DNA from: Palsa-343 sp036269135
Lineage (GTDB): Bacteria; Acidobacteriota; Terriglobia; Terriglobales; Acidobacteriaceae
Assembly: GCA_036269135.1 (NCBI GenBank)
Contig: DATASQ010000063.1
Span: forward strand, 1 to 64,000
Direction: 5' to 3'
DNA length: 64,000 nucleotides
Shown here: piece after piece, positions 18,043 through 27,027 of the stretch
How positions within the stretch are numbered: the first letter of the stretch is position 1
Layout of the letters: each line of letters begins with the position of its first letter
The notes under the pieces: model-generated
Databases searched by the model: none
What the model saw: the letters and a program-made list of their open reading frames with translations, nothing else
What the model was told of the DNA's origin: nothing
Made by a program: the position numbers and the translations under genes

Positions 18043-18987
18043 CTACTTCGCTCTTGGATGCGTCCGATCGTAGACCTCGGCCACCTGGCCCACGGTCAGC
18101 TGTGTATACCGTTGAGTCGTGGAGAGGCGTTCATGGCCGAGCAGTTCCTGGATGGCGCGCAGATCGGCGCCCTCTTCCAGCATGTGTGTGCCGAAGGCGT
18201 GGCGCAGGGTGTGCGGGTGGATGTCGGCCGGCAGTCCGTGGGCCAGCGCAATGTGCTTGACGATGCGGCCGACGCTGCGGGTGGTGAGGCGCCCGTTGCC
18301 GCGCAGGCGCAGGTTGAGGAGAAGAGCGGCTGAGGACTTCCCTGCTCCGGTGAGTTTGGCCTCACGCACGGGCAGCCAGGCACGCAGAGCCTGTGCCGCG
18401 GCGTCGCCCAGGGGAACGTAGCGCTGCTTGCGACCTTTACCGCGCACCAGGATGGCTTCGTTGGCCCAGTGGATATCCGCGAGGTCAATGCCGACCAACT
18501 CCGCGTTGCGGATGCCGCAGCCGTAGAGCAACTCGAAGATGACGCGGTCGCGCTCCGGCCACGCGGCGTTCTCGTCGGCCGCGCTTTCGACGACGCGGTT
18601 CATGTCTTCGATGGTGGGGACGCGGGGCAGATGTTTGGGCAGCTTCGGCGTCGATACCAGGGCCGCGGGGCTCTGCTCGACGAGACCGTGCTTCGCCAGC
18701 CATTTGAACCAGGAGCGGATCGCGGCCAGGGCCCGGGCTGCCGAGGCCTTTGACAGGCCGCGCGTATAGAGCTCGCCGAGGTAGGCGCGAATGTGCTGGT
18801 GCTCGATGCTCCGGAGCGGCGTTTCCGTACCGAATCGGCCCAGGAGAAAATCGGCAAAGCCGTGCAGCTCGCGCGCGTAGGCGCGGATGGTGTGAGGGCT
18901 GGCATTGCGCTCGTTGGCCAGCATGGCGAGAAAGTCCTCGACGTGGCGGAGGACGGCGGGTTTCGAAGCGGCGCTGGCGCTCGTCAT
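18043..18987 (-). CDS. xerC: Tyrosine recombinase XerC
   Basis: The 314-residue tyrosine recombinase has an N-terminal SAM-like core-binding domain (residues 15-105) and a C-terminal catalytic domain. Catalytic residues are present: Arg in GIRNAEL, Lys in GKGRKQRYVP, HTLRHAFGTH, the His of LLGHERLSTTQ, and Tyr in QRYTQL. The ending VYDRTHPRAK is typical of XerC. With XerD it resolves chromosome dimers at dif. Its ATG overlaps the xerD stop by four bases (ATGA, 18984-18987), so the two subunits are made together. This linkage is uncommon, since xerC and xerD are usually apart. Confidence 0.9.
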   Translation of the reverse strand: MTSASAASKPAVLRHVEDFLAMLANERNASPHTIRAYARELHGFADFLLGRFGTETPLRSIEHQHIRAYLGELYTRGLSKASAARALAAIRSWFKWLAKHGLVEQSPAALVSTPKLPKHLPRVPTIEDMNRVVESAADENAAWPERDRVIFELLYGCGIRNAELVGIDLADIHWANEAILVRGKGRKQRYVPLGDAAAQALRAWLPVREAKLTGAGKSSAALLLNLRLRGNGRLTTRSVGRIVKHIALAHGLPADIHPHTLRHAFGTHMLEEGADLRAIQELLGHERLSTTQRYTQLTVGQVAEVYDRTHPRAK

Positions 18988-19895
18988 TGAGCCCCTCTCT
19001 TCGCGCGCGGATGATGCTCGCGGTGTACCGCTTTCAGTCTTCCCAGGGCCAGGTGGGTATAGACCTGCGTGGTGGAAATATCGGCATGGCCCAGAAGGGT
19101 CTGCACCGTGCGCAGATCCGCGCCGCGTTCCACCATATGCGTGGCGCAACTGTGGCGCAGCATGTGGGGGCTGGCGTGGGCGTCGCTCTGCTTCACCAGA
19201 TGCCAGACCCAGGCGCGGCTGAGCGGCCGTCCGCGGGTGGAGAGAAACAGGTGGGGCGAGGGCTTCTTTGCCAGCGCCGGACGGCCCCGCTTCAGGTAGA
19301 GGTCAAGCGCTTCCAGCGAAGCGCGGCCCAGCGGCACTATCCGCTCTTTGTCGCCTTTGCCGCGGACGAGGGCCCGGCCGGCGTCGAGCGACAGGTCGGC
19401 AACTTTCAGGCCGGTCAGCTCAGAAACGCGTAGTCCGGCCGCGTAGAGCAGTTCGAGAATGGCGCGGTCGCGCAGCGCAATGGCGTCTGCCTGGGGATGA
19501 TCCGCAGCCAGACCGGCGCGATCCAGCATGGCATCCACTTCGGAGACAGCGAGCGATTTGGGCAGGACCTTCCACGTCGCCGGCGATTCGAGGTTGAGCG
19601 TCGGGTCGCGGTGAATGCGCTTATCCAGCAGAAGCCAGCGAAAGAAGCCGCGGAGGCAGGAAAGCTTGCGCGCCGCGGAGCGCGACTCGACATTGTGCTT
19701 TGCCAGATGCTCGAGGAAACCGGCGACCTGCGGCTGTGTGGCGTCCGGAAGGGGTACGGCCTGTTCCTCGAGGTATTCGGCGAACTGCAGCAGGTCGCGT
19801 TCGTACGCCTCGCAGGAAAGCGGACGCAGGCCCTTTTCCACGCGGAGATAGGCGAGATATTCGCGCAACAGGGCGGCGCTGCCGTTCGGAGACAT
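18984..19895 (-). CDS. xerD: Tyrosine recombinase XerD
   Basis: The 303-residue tyrosine recombinase starts at ATG 19895, giving normal family length; an ATG at 19997 is possible but adds an atypical 34 residues. Catalytic residues are Arg in AGLRVSELTGL, Lys in GKGDKERIVPLG, HMLRHSCATHM, the His of LLGHADISTTQ, and Tyr in QVYTHL. The HADISTTQVYTHL form is the usual XerD signature. It should form a heterotetramer with the overlapping XerC and act with FtsK at the replication terminus. It lies downstream of the M1 aminopeptidase gene. Confidence 0.9.
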   Translation of the reverse strand: MSPNGSAALLREYLAYLRVEKGLRPLSCEAYERDLLQFAEYLEEQAVPLPDATQPQVAGFLEHLAKHNVESRSAARKLSCLRGFFRWLLLDKRIHRDPTLNLESPATWKVLPKSLAVSEVDAMLDRAGLAADHPQADAIALRDRAILELLYAAGLRVSELTGLKVADLSLDAGRALVRGKGDKERIVPLGRASLEALDLYLKRGRPALAKKPSPHLFLSTRGRPLSRAWVWHLVKQSDAHASPHMLRHSCATHMVERGADLRTVQTLLGHADISTTQVYTHLALGRLKAVHREHHPRAKRGAQ

Positions 19896-20009
19896 CTGCT
19901 CGGAATGGCCCGCGGCGCCCACGCTTCCATTATCGAAGAGAGCGGAGCCCTTGCAGAGCAGGGGAATCGCCGCGGTCACCCCTGGCGGATTCCCCATGCG
20001 GCTGGCGGC

Positions 20010-22598
20010 TTATTCTCCGCTGGCCCACTGCGCCAGTTTCGGCCCCTGGGTCGAGCGCAAGTCCACGCAATCGTCGATGGCATCCTTCGCGCGCTGCAGA
20101 GAGACATCGGAGGCGGCGACTTTGTGCGTTGAGAAGAAGTCGACGACCTGCTGCTTCTTCTCCTCGCTGCAGAAGGTGCCGGTTCCGCCGACGAGATACC
20201 CGCCCATCCAGGTGGTGAGCTGCGCTTTGACCTGATCCCAGTTATTGCGCATGAAGTCCCAGGCGATGGCGCGGGTTTCGGGAAACTGCATGGGGATCAG
20301 CAGCTGGAAAATCGCGTCCTGATTGCGCACCTTGCCGGAGACGGCGAACTCCAGGGAACGCTTCTGCAACTCCGGATTACGGAAGAGCGCAAGCAGACGG
20401 AGGGCATACTCCTGAATCTGCGGATTGTTGGCGGTTTCAAACGCGTGCTGCAACTGATCAAAGAAGGCAGCGTCGCCATTCTCCGCGGCAATGGCCGCCG
20501 CAACCTGGGCCAGGTTGGGGTCCACGGAGCCCGGGTTGGCGAGGTACTGGACGGCGATCTTCTTCGACTCGGCGATGATGTCGGGGTCTTTTCCGACGGT
20601 GCCGAGCACCCCGAAGAGCGCTGAGCGCAATTCTTTTGTGTTCGGCGAATCGGAGGGCGAGGGCGCCCCCAGCCGCTCATACACCGGTTTGAAGGTCTTC
20701 ACCACCCACTTCGCCAGCGCTTCGTGCTCGGCGGGCGTGGTCGCGATGCGCTCGTCGATGGTTCCCAGGGGCGTGGTCGCTGTCTCCACGACCGCTGCGC
20801 TGGAGTCATCCCTGACCGCTTCGGCCAGATGCAGATAGTCGCCCACACTGTCGTAATCGGCGCGCACACCGGCCCACTCATCGCCCAGCACGGCGATGCG
20901 CTCTTCCGGCGTCAGCTCCGTTTCCACGCCGGCGAGCACCCTGGCATAGACGTCATTCGGCAGAGCGAAACGATAGTAGCCGCGGCCGCCGGCATCGGGG
21001 AAAAACAGGCCCGCGGAGGGATAGCGGAGGGTTCCCTGCGCGGCGCTGAGCACATCGCACTTCGCATCGGCGTGAGGCACGGCGAAGCAGACGGGGATGG
21101 TCCACGTCTGCTCGGCGTCCGGTTTCACCTTCGGATTGAGGAAAAAGCGCTGCTGGCTCACCTGGACCTTGCCGTTCTGCGGCTGACTGAAGTGCAGCGC
21201 GGGCTCTCCCGCCTCGGTCACGTAACTGGAGAGGATCTTGTCGACCGGCTTATGGCTCACCGCGGCCTGCGCATTCCAGAAGTCGACGGCCGTGGCGTTC
21301 CCGAGCATGTGCGCTTCAAGATACTTGTGCACGCCGCGCCGGAACGTTTCCGGCCCCTCATACTGCTCGGTCATGAGCAGAACCGCCGCAGCCTTGCCGT
21401 AACTGATGCCGTCGAACATCTGGTTGATTTCGGCGGGCGTATCGGCCTTGGCGCGGATAGCCCGCGTGACCTTCTGCGCGTCGTAATTGAGCGTGCCATT
21501 CAGTCCTTCGGCCACATCCTGGGGCACCTGCCATTCCGGTTTCCACGCGGTCACCGGCTTGTTTTCCATCCAGGTAGCAAAGCCCTCATTCAGCCAGATG
21601 TTGTTCCACCAGTCCATGGTGACCATGTCGCCGAACCACTGGTGCGCCATCTCATGGGCCACGTCTTCGGCAACCTCTTTTTTAGAGGCCAGGGACGCGG
21701 TTTTTTCATCGACGAACAGAGCGGTCTCGCGGAAGGTGATGGCGCCGAAATTCTCCATGGCGCCGGCCTCGAAGTCGGGGATGCCGATCAGGTCGAGCTT
21801 GGGCATCGGGTATTTGATCCCGAAATACTGGTCGTAGAAGTGCAGGTTGAATTCAGCCGCTGCCAGCGCGAAATGGGCGTATTGCAACTTGTCCGGCGAG
21901 CCGCACACGCGGATCGGTATGCCGTCGCTCTGCCCCGAGATGCACTGGAAATCGCCCACCAGGAACGCGACGAGGTAGGTCGACATCTTCGGGGTGGTGG
22001 CGAATTGGACCGTTTGCTGATCCGGCTGCGGTCCGGGCGTCTGGCTCACGACGTTGGTGTTGGAAATGGCGGTGTCGCCCTTAGGGACAACGAGCGTGAC
22101 GCTGAAGGTCGCTTTGAAGGCCGGCTCGTCGAAGCCAGGAAAGGCGCGGCGCGCATCGGTCGGCTCGAACTGGGTGACCGCGTAGTTGCGCGTCTTTGTC
22201 TTCGAGAGATAGAAGCCGCGCAGCTCGTTGTTCAGGATGCCGGTGTAGTCGATGTGCACCGTCAGCGGCCCGGGCTGGAGCGCCTGGCCGAAGTTCAGGC
22301 TGGCCTGCTCCTTCGTGTTGTCCAGCGTCACCGTGGCGTGGAGTTCTTTTCCATCCACTTCCGCTGTTACTGTGCCGAACTTAATCTCCGCGGCATTGAG
22401 AACGATCGCCGGGACGGGCTGCTTCACATCGACGTCGATCGTTTCCACACCGGTGAAGGTCGCCGCCTTGAGGTCAGGCGTCAGCTTCAGCGTGTAGTGC
22501 TGGGGGGTCACGGTATCGGGCAGCCGCTGGCCGTAGGCCACCGTCGCAGTTACGAACGCAAGGCAGAACAGTCCCTGGCACAACCTCGAAACAGACAT
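20010..22598 (-). CDS. Exported M1-family zinc aminopeptidase
   Basis: The 862-residue protein has a signal peptide (MSVSRLCQGLFCLAFVTATV, cut near AYGQ). It shows the full M1 signature: substrate-anchoring GAMEN (FEAGAMENFG) and zinc motif HEMAHQWFGD, with the third ligand Glu in NIWLNEGFATWME 18 residues on. C-terminal to this is the large helical ERAP1-like domain. It trims N-terminal residues from peptides outside the cytoplasm. The ATG at 22598 has AGAGG six bases upstream. It is an aminopeptidase N relative of the eukaryotic-like, secreted type rather than E. coli-type PepN. The downstream neighbours are xerD and xerC. Confidence 0.92.
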   Translation of the reverse strand: MSVSRLCQGLFCLAFVTATVAYGQRLPDTVTPQHYTLKLTPDLKAATFTGVETIDVDVKQPVPAIVLNAAEIKFGTVTAEVDGKELHATVTLDNTKEQASLNFGQALQPGPLTVHIDYTGILNNELRGFYLSKTKTRNYAVTQFEPTDARRAFPGFDEPAFKATFSVTLVVPKGDTAISNTNVVSQTPGPQPDQQTVQFATTPKMSTYLVAFLVGDFQCISGQSDGIPIRVCGSPDKLQYAHFALAAAEFNLHFYDQYFGIKYPMPKLDLIGIPDFEAGAMENFGAITFRETALFVDEKTASLASKKEVAEDVAHEMAHQWFGDMVTMDWWNNIWLNEGFATWMENKPVTAWKPEWQVPQDVAEGLNGTLNYDAQKVTRAIRAKADTPAEINQMFDGISYGKAAAVLLMTEQYEGPETFRRGVHKYLEAHMLGNATAVDFWNAQAAVSHKPVDKILSSYVTEAGEPALHFSQPQNGKVQVSQQRFFLNPKVKPDAEQTWTIPVCFAVPHADAKCDVLSAAQGTLRYPSAGLFFPDAGGRGYYRFALPNDVYARVLAGVETELTPEERIAVLGDEWAGVRADYDSVGDYLHLAEAVRDDSSAAVVETATTPLGTIDERIATTPAEHEALAKWVVKTFKPVYERLGAPSPSDSPNTKELRSALFGVLGTVGKDPDIIAESKKIAVQYLANPGSVDPNLAQVAAAIAAENGDAAFFDQLQHAFETANNPQIQEYALRLLALFRNPELQKRSLEFAVSGKVRNQDAIFQLLIPMQFPETRAIAWDFMRNNWDQVKAQLTTWMGGYLVGGTGTFCSEEKKQQVVDFFSTHKVAASDVSLQRAKDAIDDCVDLRSTQGPKLAQWASGE

Positions 22599-22732
22599 GG
22601 CATACCTCTGGGGGGAAATGGCGAACTTTCCAAGATAACGCAATCGGGAGCCGCGCGGTTCCATCGGCCGGTGCTGAGCAGCTTTCCCGGTGGTTCAGCA
22701 GCCGGCGGCCTGGGGAGGTGGGGGCTCTCGCC

Positions 22733-23449
22733 TCAGCGGATGACAGCCTGCAGGACGAGGACTGCGCCAATGCATACAAGGCCCGCGAGAATGAATTTTA
22801 GAAACGCGTCTCCATGCAGGCGACGGTTGATGAACCGTCCCAGAAAGAACGCGGGCACCATTGCCGGAAGAGACAGCAGGTAGTCGTGGCTGACGGTGGC
22901 CGTCCACAGACCTGTGGCCCAGTATCCCGCCATGGCGAGCAGACTGGCGGGAAGAAAGTAAGCCTGCAGGGTGGCTCGAAATTGCTGGGGCGACCATCGC
23001 CGCAGGGATGCGTAGATCACAAGGGGCGGACCGTTCATGCCGTACGCGCCACCCAGCACGCCGGCGCAGAAGCCGCACAGGGCCCGCCAGACAGGACTGT
23101 CGTGGTGCGGCTCAGCGGCGCTCCGCCTCATCAGCAACGAGCACGAAAATGCCACGATGATGAGCCCCAGCAGGGCACGCACGATGCGCTGATGTCCGCT
23201 GGTGAGCACCAGGAGACCGAGCGGCAAGCCGGGAAGCGTGGCAAGAACGAGCCATCCGGCGCTGCGCAGATGGATTTTGTCCCAGTCCTGCAGAACGACG
23301 ATGGCCGCAATGGTGATGGAGAGGAGTACGGCCAGCGGCGCCGCGACCTGAATCGGAATAAAGAAGGCAAGCAGCGGGACGGCGATCAGAGCCTCACCGA
23401 ATCCAAATGACGAGCGAATGAGGCTTGCCACAAACACGATCGACGGCAC
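22733..23449 (-). CDS. TauE/SafE (TSUP) family membrane transporter
   Basis: The 238-residue protein has about eight hydrophobic segments in two repeats. Repeat one begins SFGFGEALIAVPLLAFF and repeat two has GFCAGVLGGAYGMNGPPLVIY, the paired signature of the TSUP family. Members export sulfite, sulfoacetate or related organic anions. The start is GTG at 23449 and is weakly supported; an upstream non-ATG start is possible because few residues precede the first repeat. It follows glk by 42 bases, so it may be the tail of the sugar operon, though a transport substrate cannot be inferred from that. Confidence 0.82.
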   Translation of the reverse strand: MPSIVFVASLIRSSFGFGEALIAVPLLAFFIPIQVAAPLAVLLSITIAAIVVLQDWDKIHLRSAGWLVLATLPGLPLGLLVLTSGHQRIVRALLGLIIVAFSCSLLMRRSAAEPHHDSPVWRALCGFCAGVLGGAYGMNGPPLVIYASLRRWSPQQFRATLQAYFLPASLLAMAGYWATGLWTATVSHDYLLSLPAMVPAFFLGRFINRRLHGDAFLKFILAGLVCIGAVLVLQAVIR

Positions 23450-23491
23450 GGCAACGGTCGCGGTCTGGATCGCTGTCTCCGATGCTCGCGA

Positions 23492-24514
23492 TCAGCGCGA
23501 GGCGGCGCGTACGGACTTGCCGCTGATCTCCGCGGCGCGGGCTTCGGCGTAGGCCGCGGCCCCCATCAGCGCGGCGCGGCTTTCCAGAATGATGTGGACC
23601 GGCGTGTTGATCAGCAGATCGCTCAGACGGCCCTTGTCGGTGAAAGCTTTGATGAAGATGCCGCTGCGCATGGTCTTCAGAATCTTCGGCGCGATGCCGC
23701 CGCCCAGATACATGCCGCCGGTTGCGAGCACCTTCAGGACCATGTTGCCGGCCTCTGAGCCATAAGCGGCTGCAAAAATCTCAAGCGTCTTCGCGCAGAG
23801 CTCACTGCTGCCCAGCTCGCCCATTTCGCCAATCACGGCATTCGGGTCTTCTGCCTCCATGCGCTGGCGAAGCGACGCCGGCTCCTCCATCCCTTTGGCA
23901 TCGCGCAGGAACGTGTAGATGTTGGTCAGTCCCTGCCCGGAGATGATCCGCTCGTAGCTGACGCGGCCTCCCAGCTTTTTCATCATCCACACCAGCAATT
24001 CAAAATCCAGCGGAGTGCGCGGAGCGAAATCGCAGTGGCCGCCCTCGGAAGGCATGGGGACGTGGATTTTGCCGTCCCACACCAGCACGCCTTCTCCCAG
24101 TCCCGTGCCGGCGGAGACGATCGCGCGATTGCCTACCGCTGCCGGATCGCCCTCGTTCAGCGTGGAAATCTGATTCGCCGTCAGCTCGGGGACGCCGTAT
24201 CCGTTGGCTTCCAGATCGTTGATCAGGAAAAGATGGGTGATCCTGAGATGGGTGGAAAGCTCGCGGCTGTCCAGTACCCATGGAAGATTGGTCAGCCGCA
24301 GACGTCCGCCTTTGACGGGCCCCGGCACGCCAAAGCAGGCGGCGGTAATTTCCGGATTGCCGCATTCGGTTAGAAACCGCCGGACAATCTCCTCGAGTCC
24401 GTTGAATTCCTGGGCGGGGTATCGCTCGTCTCGTACGTGGGTCAGTTGTCCGTGTTCAAAAGAATAAAGTGCAAGGTGTACCTTGGTCCCGCCCACATCC
24501 CCGGCCAAAATCAT
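23492..24514 (-). CDS. glk: Glucokinase
   Basis: The 340-residue ATP-dependent glucokinase is of the E. coli Glk type (ROK-unlike, COG0837). The phosphate-1 motif is AGDVGGTK at the start, followed by FLINDLEANGYG with the catalytic Asp, SAGTGLGEG and the sugar-binding EGGHCDF. It phosphorylates glucose released by the glucan hydrolases encoded upstream in the same run of genes. The ATG at 24514 overlaps the pgl stop (24511-24513) by four bases. The frame is open upstream only through the opposite reading of pgl. Confidence 0.95.
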   Translation of the reverse strand: MILAGDVGGTKVHLALYSFEHGQLTHVRDERYPAQEFNGLEEIVRRFLTECGNPEITAACFGVPGPVKGGRLRLTNLPWVLDSRELSTHLRITHLFLINDLEANGYGVPELTANQISTLNEGDPAAVGNRAIVSAGTGLGEGVLVWDGKIHVPMPSEGGHCDFAPRTPLDFELLVWMMKKLGGRVSYERIISGQGLTNIYTFLRDAKGMEEPASLRQRMEAEDPNAVIGEMGELGSSELCAKTLEIFAAAYGSEAGNMVLKVLATGGMYLGGGIAPKILKTMRSGIFIKAFTDKGRLSDLLINTPVHIILESRAALMGAAAYAEARAAEISGKSVRAASR

Positions 24515-25311
24515 CTTTCGATCTCCAGTGTTCCGATGCCCTGAGCGTTGGGCGCAGGCAGATGCGCCGCTGCCGCTCCATCCAGTAAGAATACCAGCCT
24601 GCCATTCTGCGGCTGGATGAGCTGGGAGGGCAGCGTCTCGGGATCGTACGGGCCTGTAAGGACGCGGGCCAGAGGCTCGGCCTTCGCGGAGCCTTCGATC
24701 AGGAAGAAGACATCGCGGCCGGCATCGATCACCGGGTAGGTGAGGGTGACACGATGGCTCAGCTTCTCGTAGGGGACGTGATTGGCCACGGCAATACGTC
24801 CGATCTCGTGCAGCGCCTGAGTGTGCGGAAAGAGCGAGGCGGTATGCGCGTTGTCGCCCATGCCCAGCTGGATCAGATCGAAAACCGGGCCCTCGGCGCC
24901 TTCGAGCCGATAGTGAGCGCGGATCGCCGATTCGTAGCGCGCGGCGGCTTCCTCGGGATCGAGCTCGCCTTCGATGCGCGTTACGTGGTCGGGAAGCAGG
25001 GGAACCTTGTCGAGCAGCAGATCGCGAGCGGCACCGTAGTTGCTGTCGGGGCTGTCGGGGGGTACGCAGCGCTCGTCCACCCAAAAAACCCAAAGCCGGT
25101 CCCAGGGAATCGCTTCCCGATAAGGCTGCTGCGGATCGGCGAGGAGCGCGAATACAGCTTTGGGGCTGCCTCCGCCGGAAATGGCGATCCGGGCCATGCC
25201 GCGCGCGGTGACGGCTGCCTGAATACCCCGGACAAAATATTCCGCCGTGGCATGGGAGAGCGCGTCCTGCTGTTCAAAGACGCGATATTCGACTTGAGTT
25301 CTTTTCGACAT
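24511..25311 (-). CDS. pgl: 6-phosphogluconolactonase
   Basis: The 266-residue DevB-type lactonase hydrolyses 6-phosphogluconolactone, step two of the oxidative pentose phosphate pathway. Recognisable parts are ISGGGSPKAVFALL, WVFWVDERCVPPDSPDSN and GMGDNAHTASLFPHT, which is a slight variant of the usual GMGEDGHTASLFP. It starts 70 bases after zwf and overlaps glk, so the three are an obvious unit. Confidence 0.94.
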   Translation of the reverse strand: MSKRTQVEYRVFEQQDALSHATAEYFVRGIQAAVTARGMARIAISGGGSPKAVFALLADPQQPYREAIPWDRLWVFWVDERCVPPDSPDSNYGAARDLLLDKVPLLPDHVTRIEGELDPEEAAARYESAIRAHYRLEGAEGPVFDLIQLGMGDNAHTASLFPHTQALHEIGRIAVANHVPYEKLSHRVTLTYPVIDAGRDVFFLIEGSAKAEPLARVLTGPYDPETLPSQLIQPQNGRLVFLLDGAAAAHLPAPNAQGIGTLEIER

Positions 25312-25381
25312 GGTGGGTTAGATGTACGCGAAAGCGGTCGTGGGCGGGGCCGGGAGTCGCGATGGATTCATCCGGCCCGGT

Positions 25382-26974
25382 TCAGGCCGAAACGGGCTTC
25401 GCCCGTTCCTGATTTTCGTTCGCCGGCGGCTGAACCGCGCGCCACTGCTGGCCGTCGCGGCCGATCAGCTCGTCGCCGCATTCCGGGCCCCAGGTGCCGG
25501 CTGCATAGTTTGGGAAGGTCTGGGGATATTTCTTCGCCCAGGCGTCGAGCACCGGGGTAAACAGCGCCCAGGTAGCTTCCACGCCGTCGCGATGCGCAAA
25601 GAGGGTGGCGTCGCCGAGCATGGCGTCGAGCAACAAACGCTCGTACCCGTTGGCGGACGAGGATCCGAAGGCGTGCGCGTAGCTGAAGTCCATGACGACC
25701 GGGCAGACGGCCATCTGCGGCCCGGGCACTTTGGCGCCGAAGCGGAGGGAAATGCCCTCGTCGGGCTGAATGCGCATGGTGAGCAGATTGGGCTGGATCT
25801 CGGTGCATGGCCCATTCATGTGAGCGCCGAAGAGCAACATCGGCGGCTGCTTGAACTGAATCGTAATCTCGGTTGCGCGGTTGGCCAGGCGTTTGCCTGC
25901 GCGCAGGTAAAACGGCACTCCCGCCCAGCGCCAGTTATCGATCTCGAGACGCAGGGCGGCGTAGGTTTCGGTCTGCGAGTTGGGATCGACGCGGTCTTCT
26001 TCGCGATACCCCTTGACCATCTGATCGCCCACGATGCCGGGGCCATACTGGCCGCGCACGCAGTCATAAATGTTGATGGGCTTGATCGAATTCCACAGCT
26101 TGATTTTTTCGCGCCGGACCGCGTCGGCGGCAAAACTGGCCAGCGGCTCCATGGTGACGAAAGAGAGCAGTTCCATCATGTGGTTCTGCACCACGTCGCG
26201 CAACGCGCCGGCCTTTTCGTAAAAAGGACCTCGCCCTTCGATGCCGATGCTCTCGGCGGCGGTGATCTGCACGTGATCGACGTAATTGCGGTTCCAGATG
26301 GGCTCGAAAATGCCGTTGGCGAAACGAAAGACCAGGACGTTCTGAACCGTTTCCTTACCGAGGTAGTGGTCGATGCGGAAAACCTGATTTTCGCTGAAGA
26401 CGGTGTTGACGTCGTCGTTCAGCTCGCGGGCGCTCTCCAGATCGTGACCGAACGGCTTTTCGATGACGATGCGCGTGGTGCCCACATCCGGCCTGGCCAT
26501 TCCGTGCGCGCCCAGCCGATGCACGATGTCGGCAAAATAGTCCGGGGCGGTGGCCAGATAGAAGAGGCGGTTGCCACGGGTGCCGTAATCGTGGTCATAC
26601 TGGGCCAGCAGCGTTTTCAGCGCATCGTATCCCTGATCGTTATCGAAATCCATCGCATGATAGCCGATTTTGCCGATGAACTCGTCCAGTTTGTCCGCAT
26701 TCTTCTCCACGCCGCCGAATTCGAGAATGCCCTGGCGCATGTCTTCAGCGAAGGCTTTGCCCAGGTCGCGCCGGGCTACGCCCACGATGCGGAAATGCTC
26801 CGGCAGCAGTCCGGCCTGTTCCAGATGGAAGAGCGCGGGCAGGAGCTTACGCTTGGTGAGATCGCCGGAGGCACCGAAAATAACCGCGACGCTGGGCTCG
26901 GGGATGCGCTCCTGCACCTGGGAGGCGGCCTGCTTCACGTCCTCCGGAGAAACTCTGATTTCCGTTGTCGCCAT
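25382..26974 (-). CDS. zwf: Glucose-6-phosphate 1-dehydrogenase
   Basis: The 530-residue enzyme oxidises glucose-6-phosphate and supplies NADPH. The nucleotide-binding motif GASGDLTKRKL is at about residues 34-44 and the active-site RIDHYLGKETVQN near residue 200. The C-terminal domain ends with a GPECGDELIGRDGQQWR-type motif. Length is normal. ATG at 26974. It lies 53 bases after gnd and 70 bases before pgl on the same strand. Confidence 0.96.
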   Translation of the reverse strand: MATTEIRVSPEDVKQAASQVQERIPEPSVAVIFGASGDLTKRKLLPALFHLEQAGLLPEHFRIVGVARRDLGKAFAEDMRQGILEFGGVEKNADKLDEFIGKIGYHAMDFDNDQGYDALKTLLAQYDHDYGTRGNRLFYLATAPDYFADIVHRLGAHGMARPDVGTTRIVIEKPFGHDLESARELNDDVNTVFSENQVFRIDHYLGKETVQNVLVFRFANGIFEPIWNRNYVDHVQITAAESIGIEGRGPFYEKAGALRDVVQNHMMELLSFVTMEPLASFAADAVRREKIKLWNSIKPINIYDCVRGQYGPGIVGDQMVKGYREEDRVDPNSQTETYAALRLEIDNWRWAGVPFYLRAGKRLANRATEITIQFKQPPMLLFGAHMNGPCTEIQPNLLTMRIQPDEGISLRFGAKVPGPQMAVCPVVMDFSYAHAFGSSSANGYERLLLDAMLGDATLFAHRDGVEATWALFTPVLDAWAKKYPQTFPNYAAGTWGPECGDELIGRDGQQWRAVQPPANENQERAKPVSA

Positions 26975-27027
26975 GGATCAAACCCCTTCCGATTCGTATC
27001 TGTTTGCGCTACAGATGCGCGGCGCAC

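Noticed and set aside
20724..22883. A 719-codon plus-strand frame opposite the M1 aminopeptidase
   Set aside because: The minus-strand gene has the GAMEN and HEXXH motifs; the plus frame has no recognisable domain.
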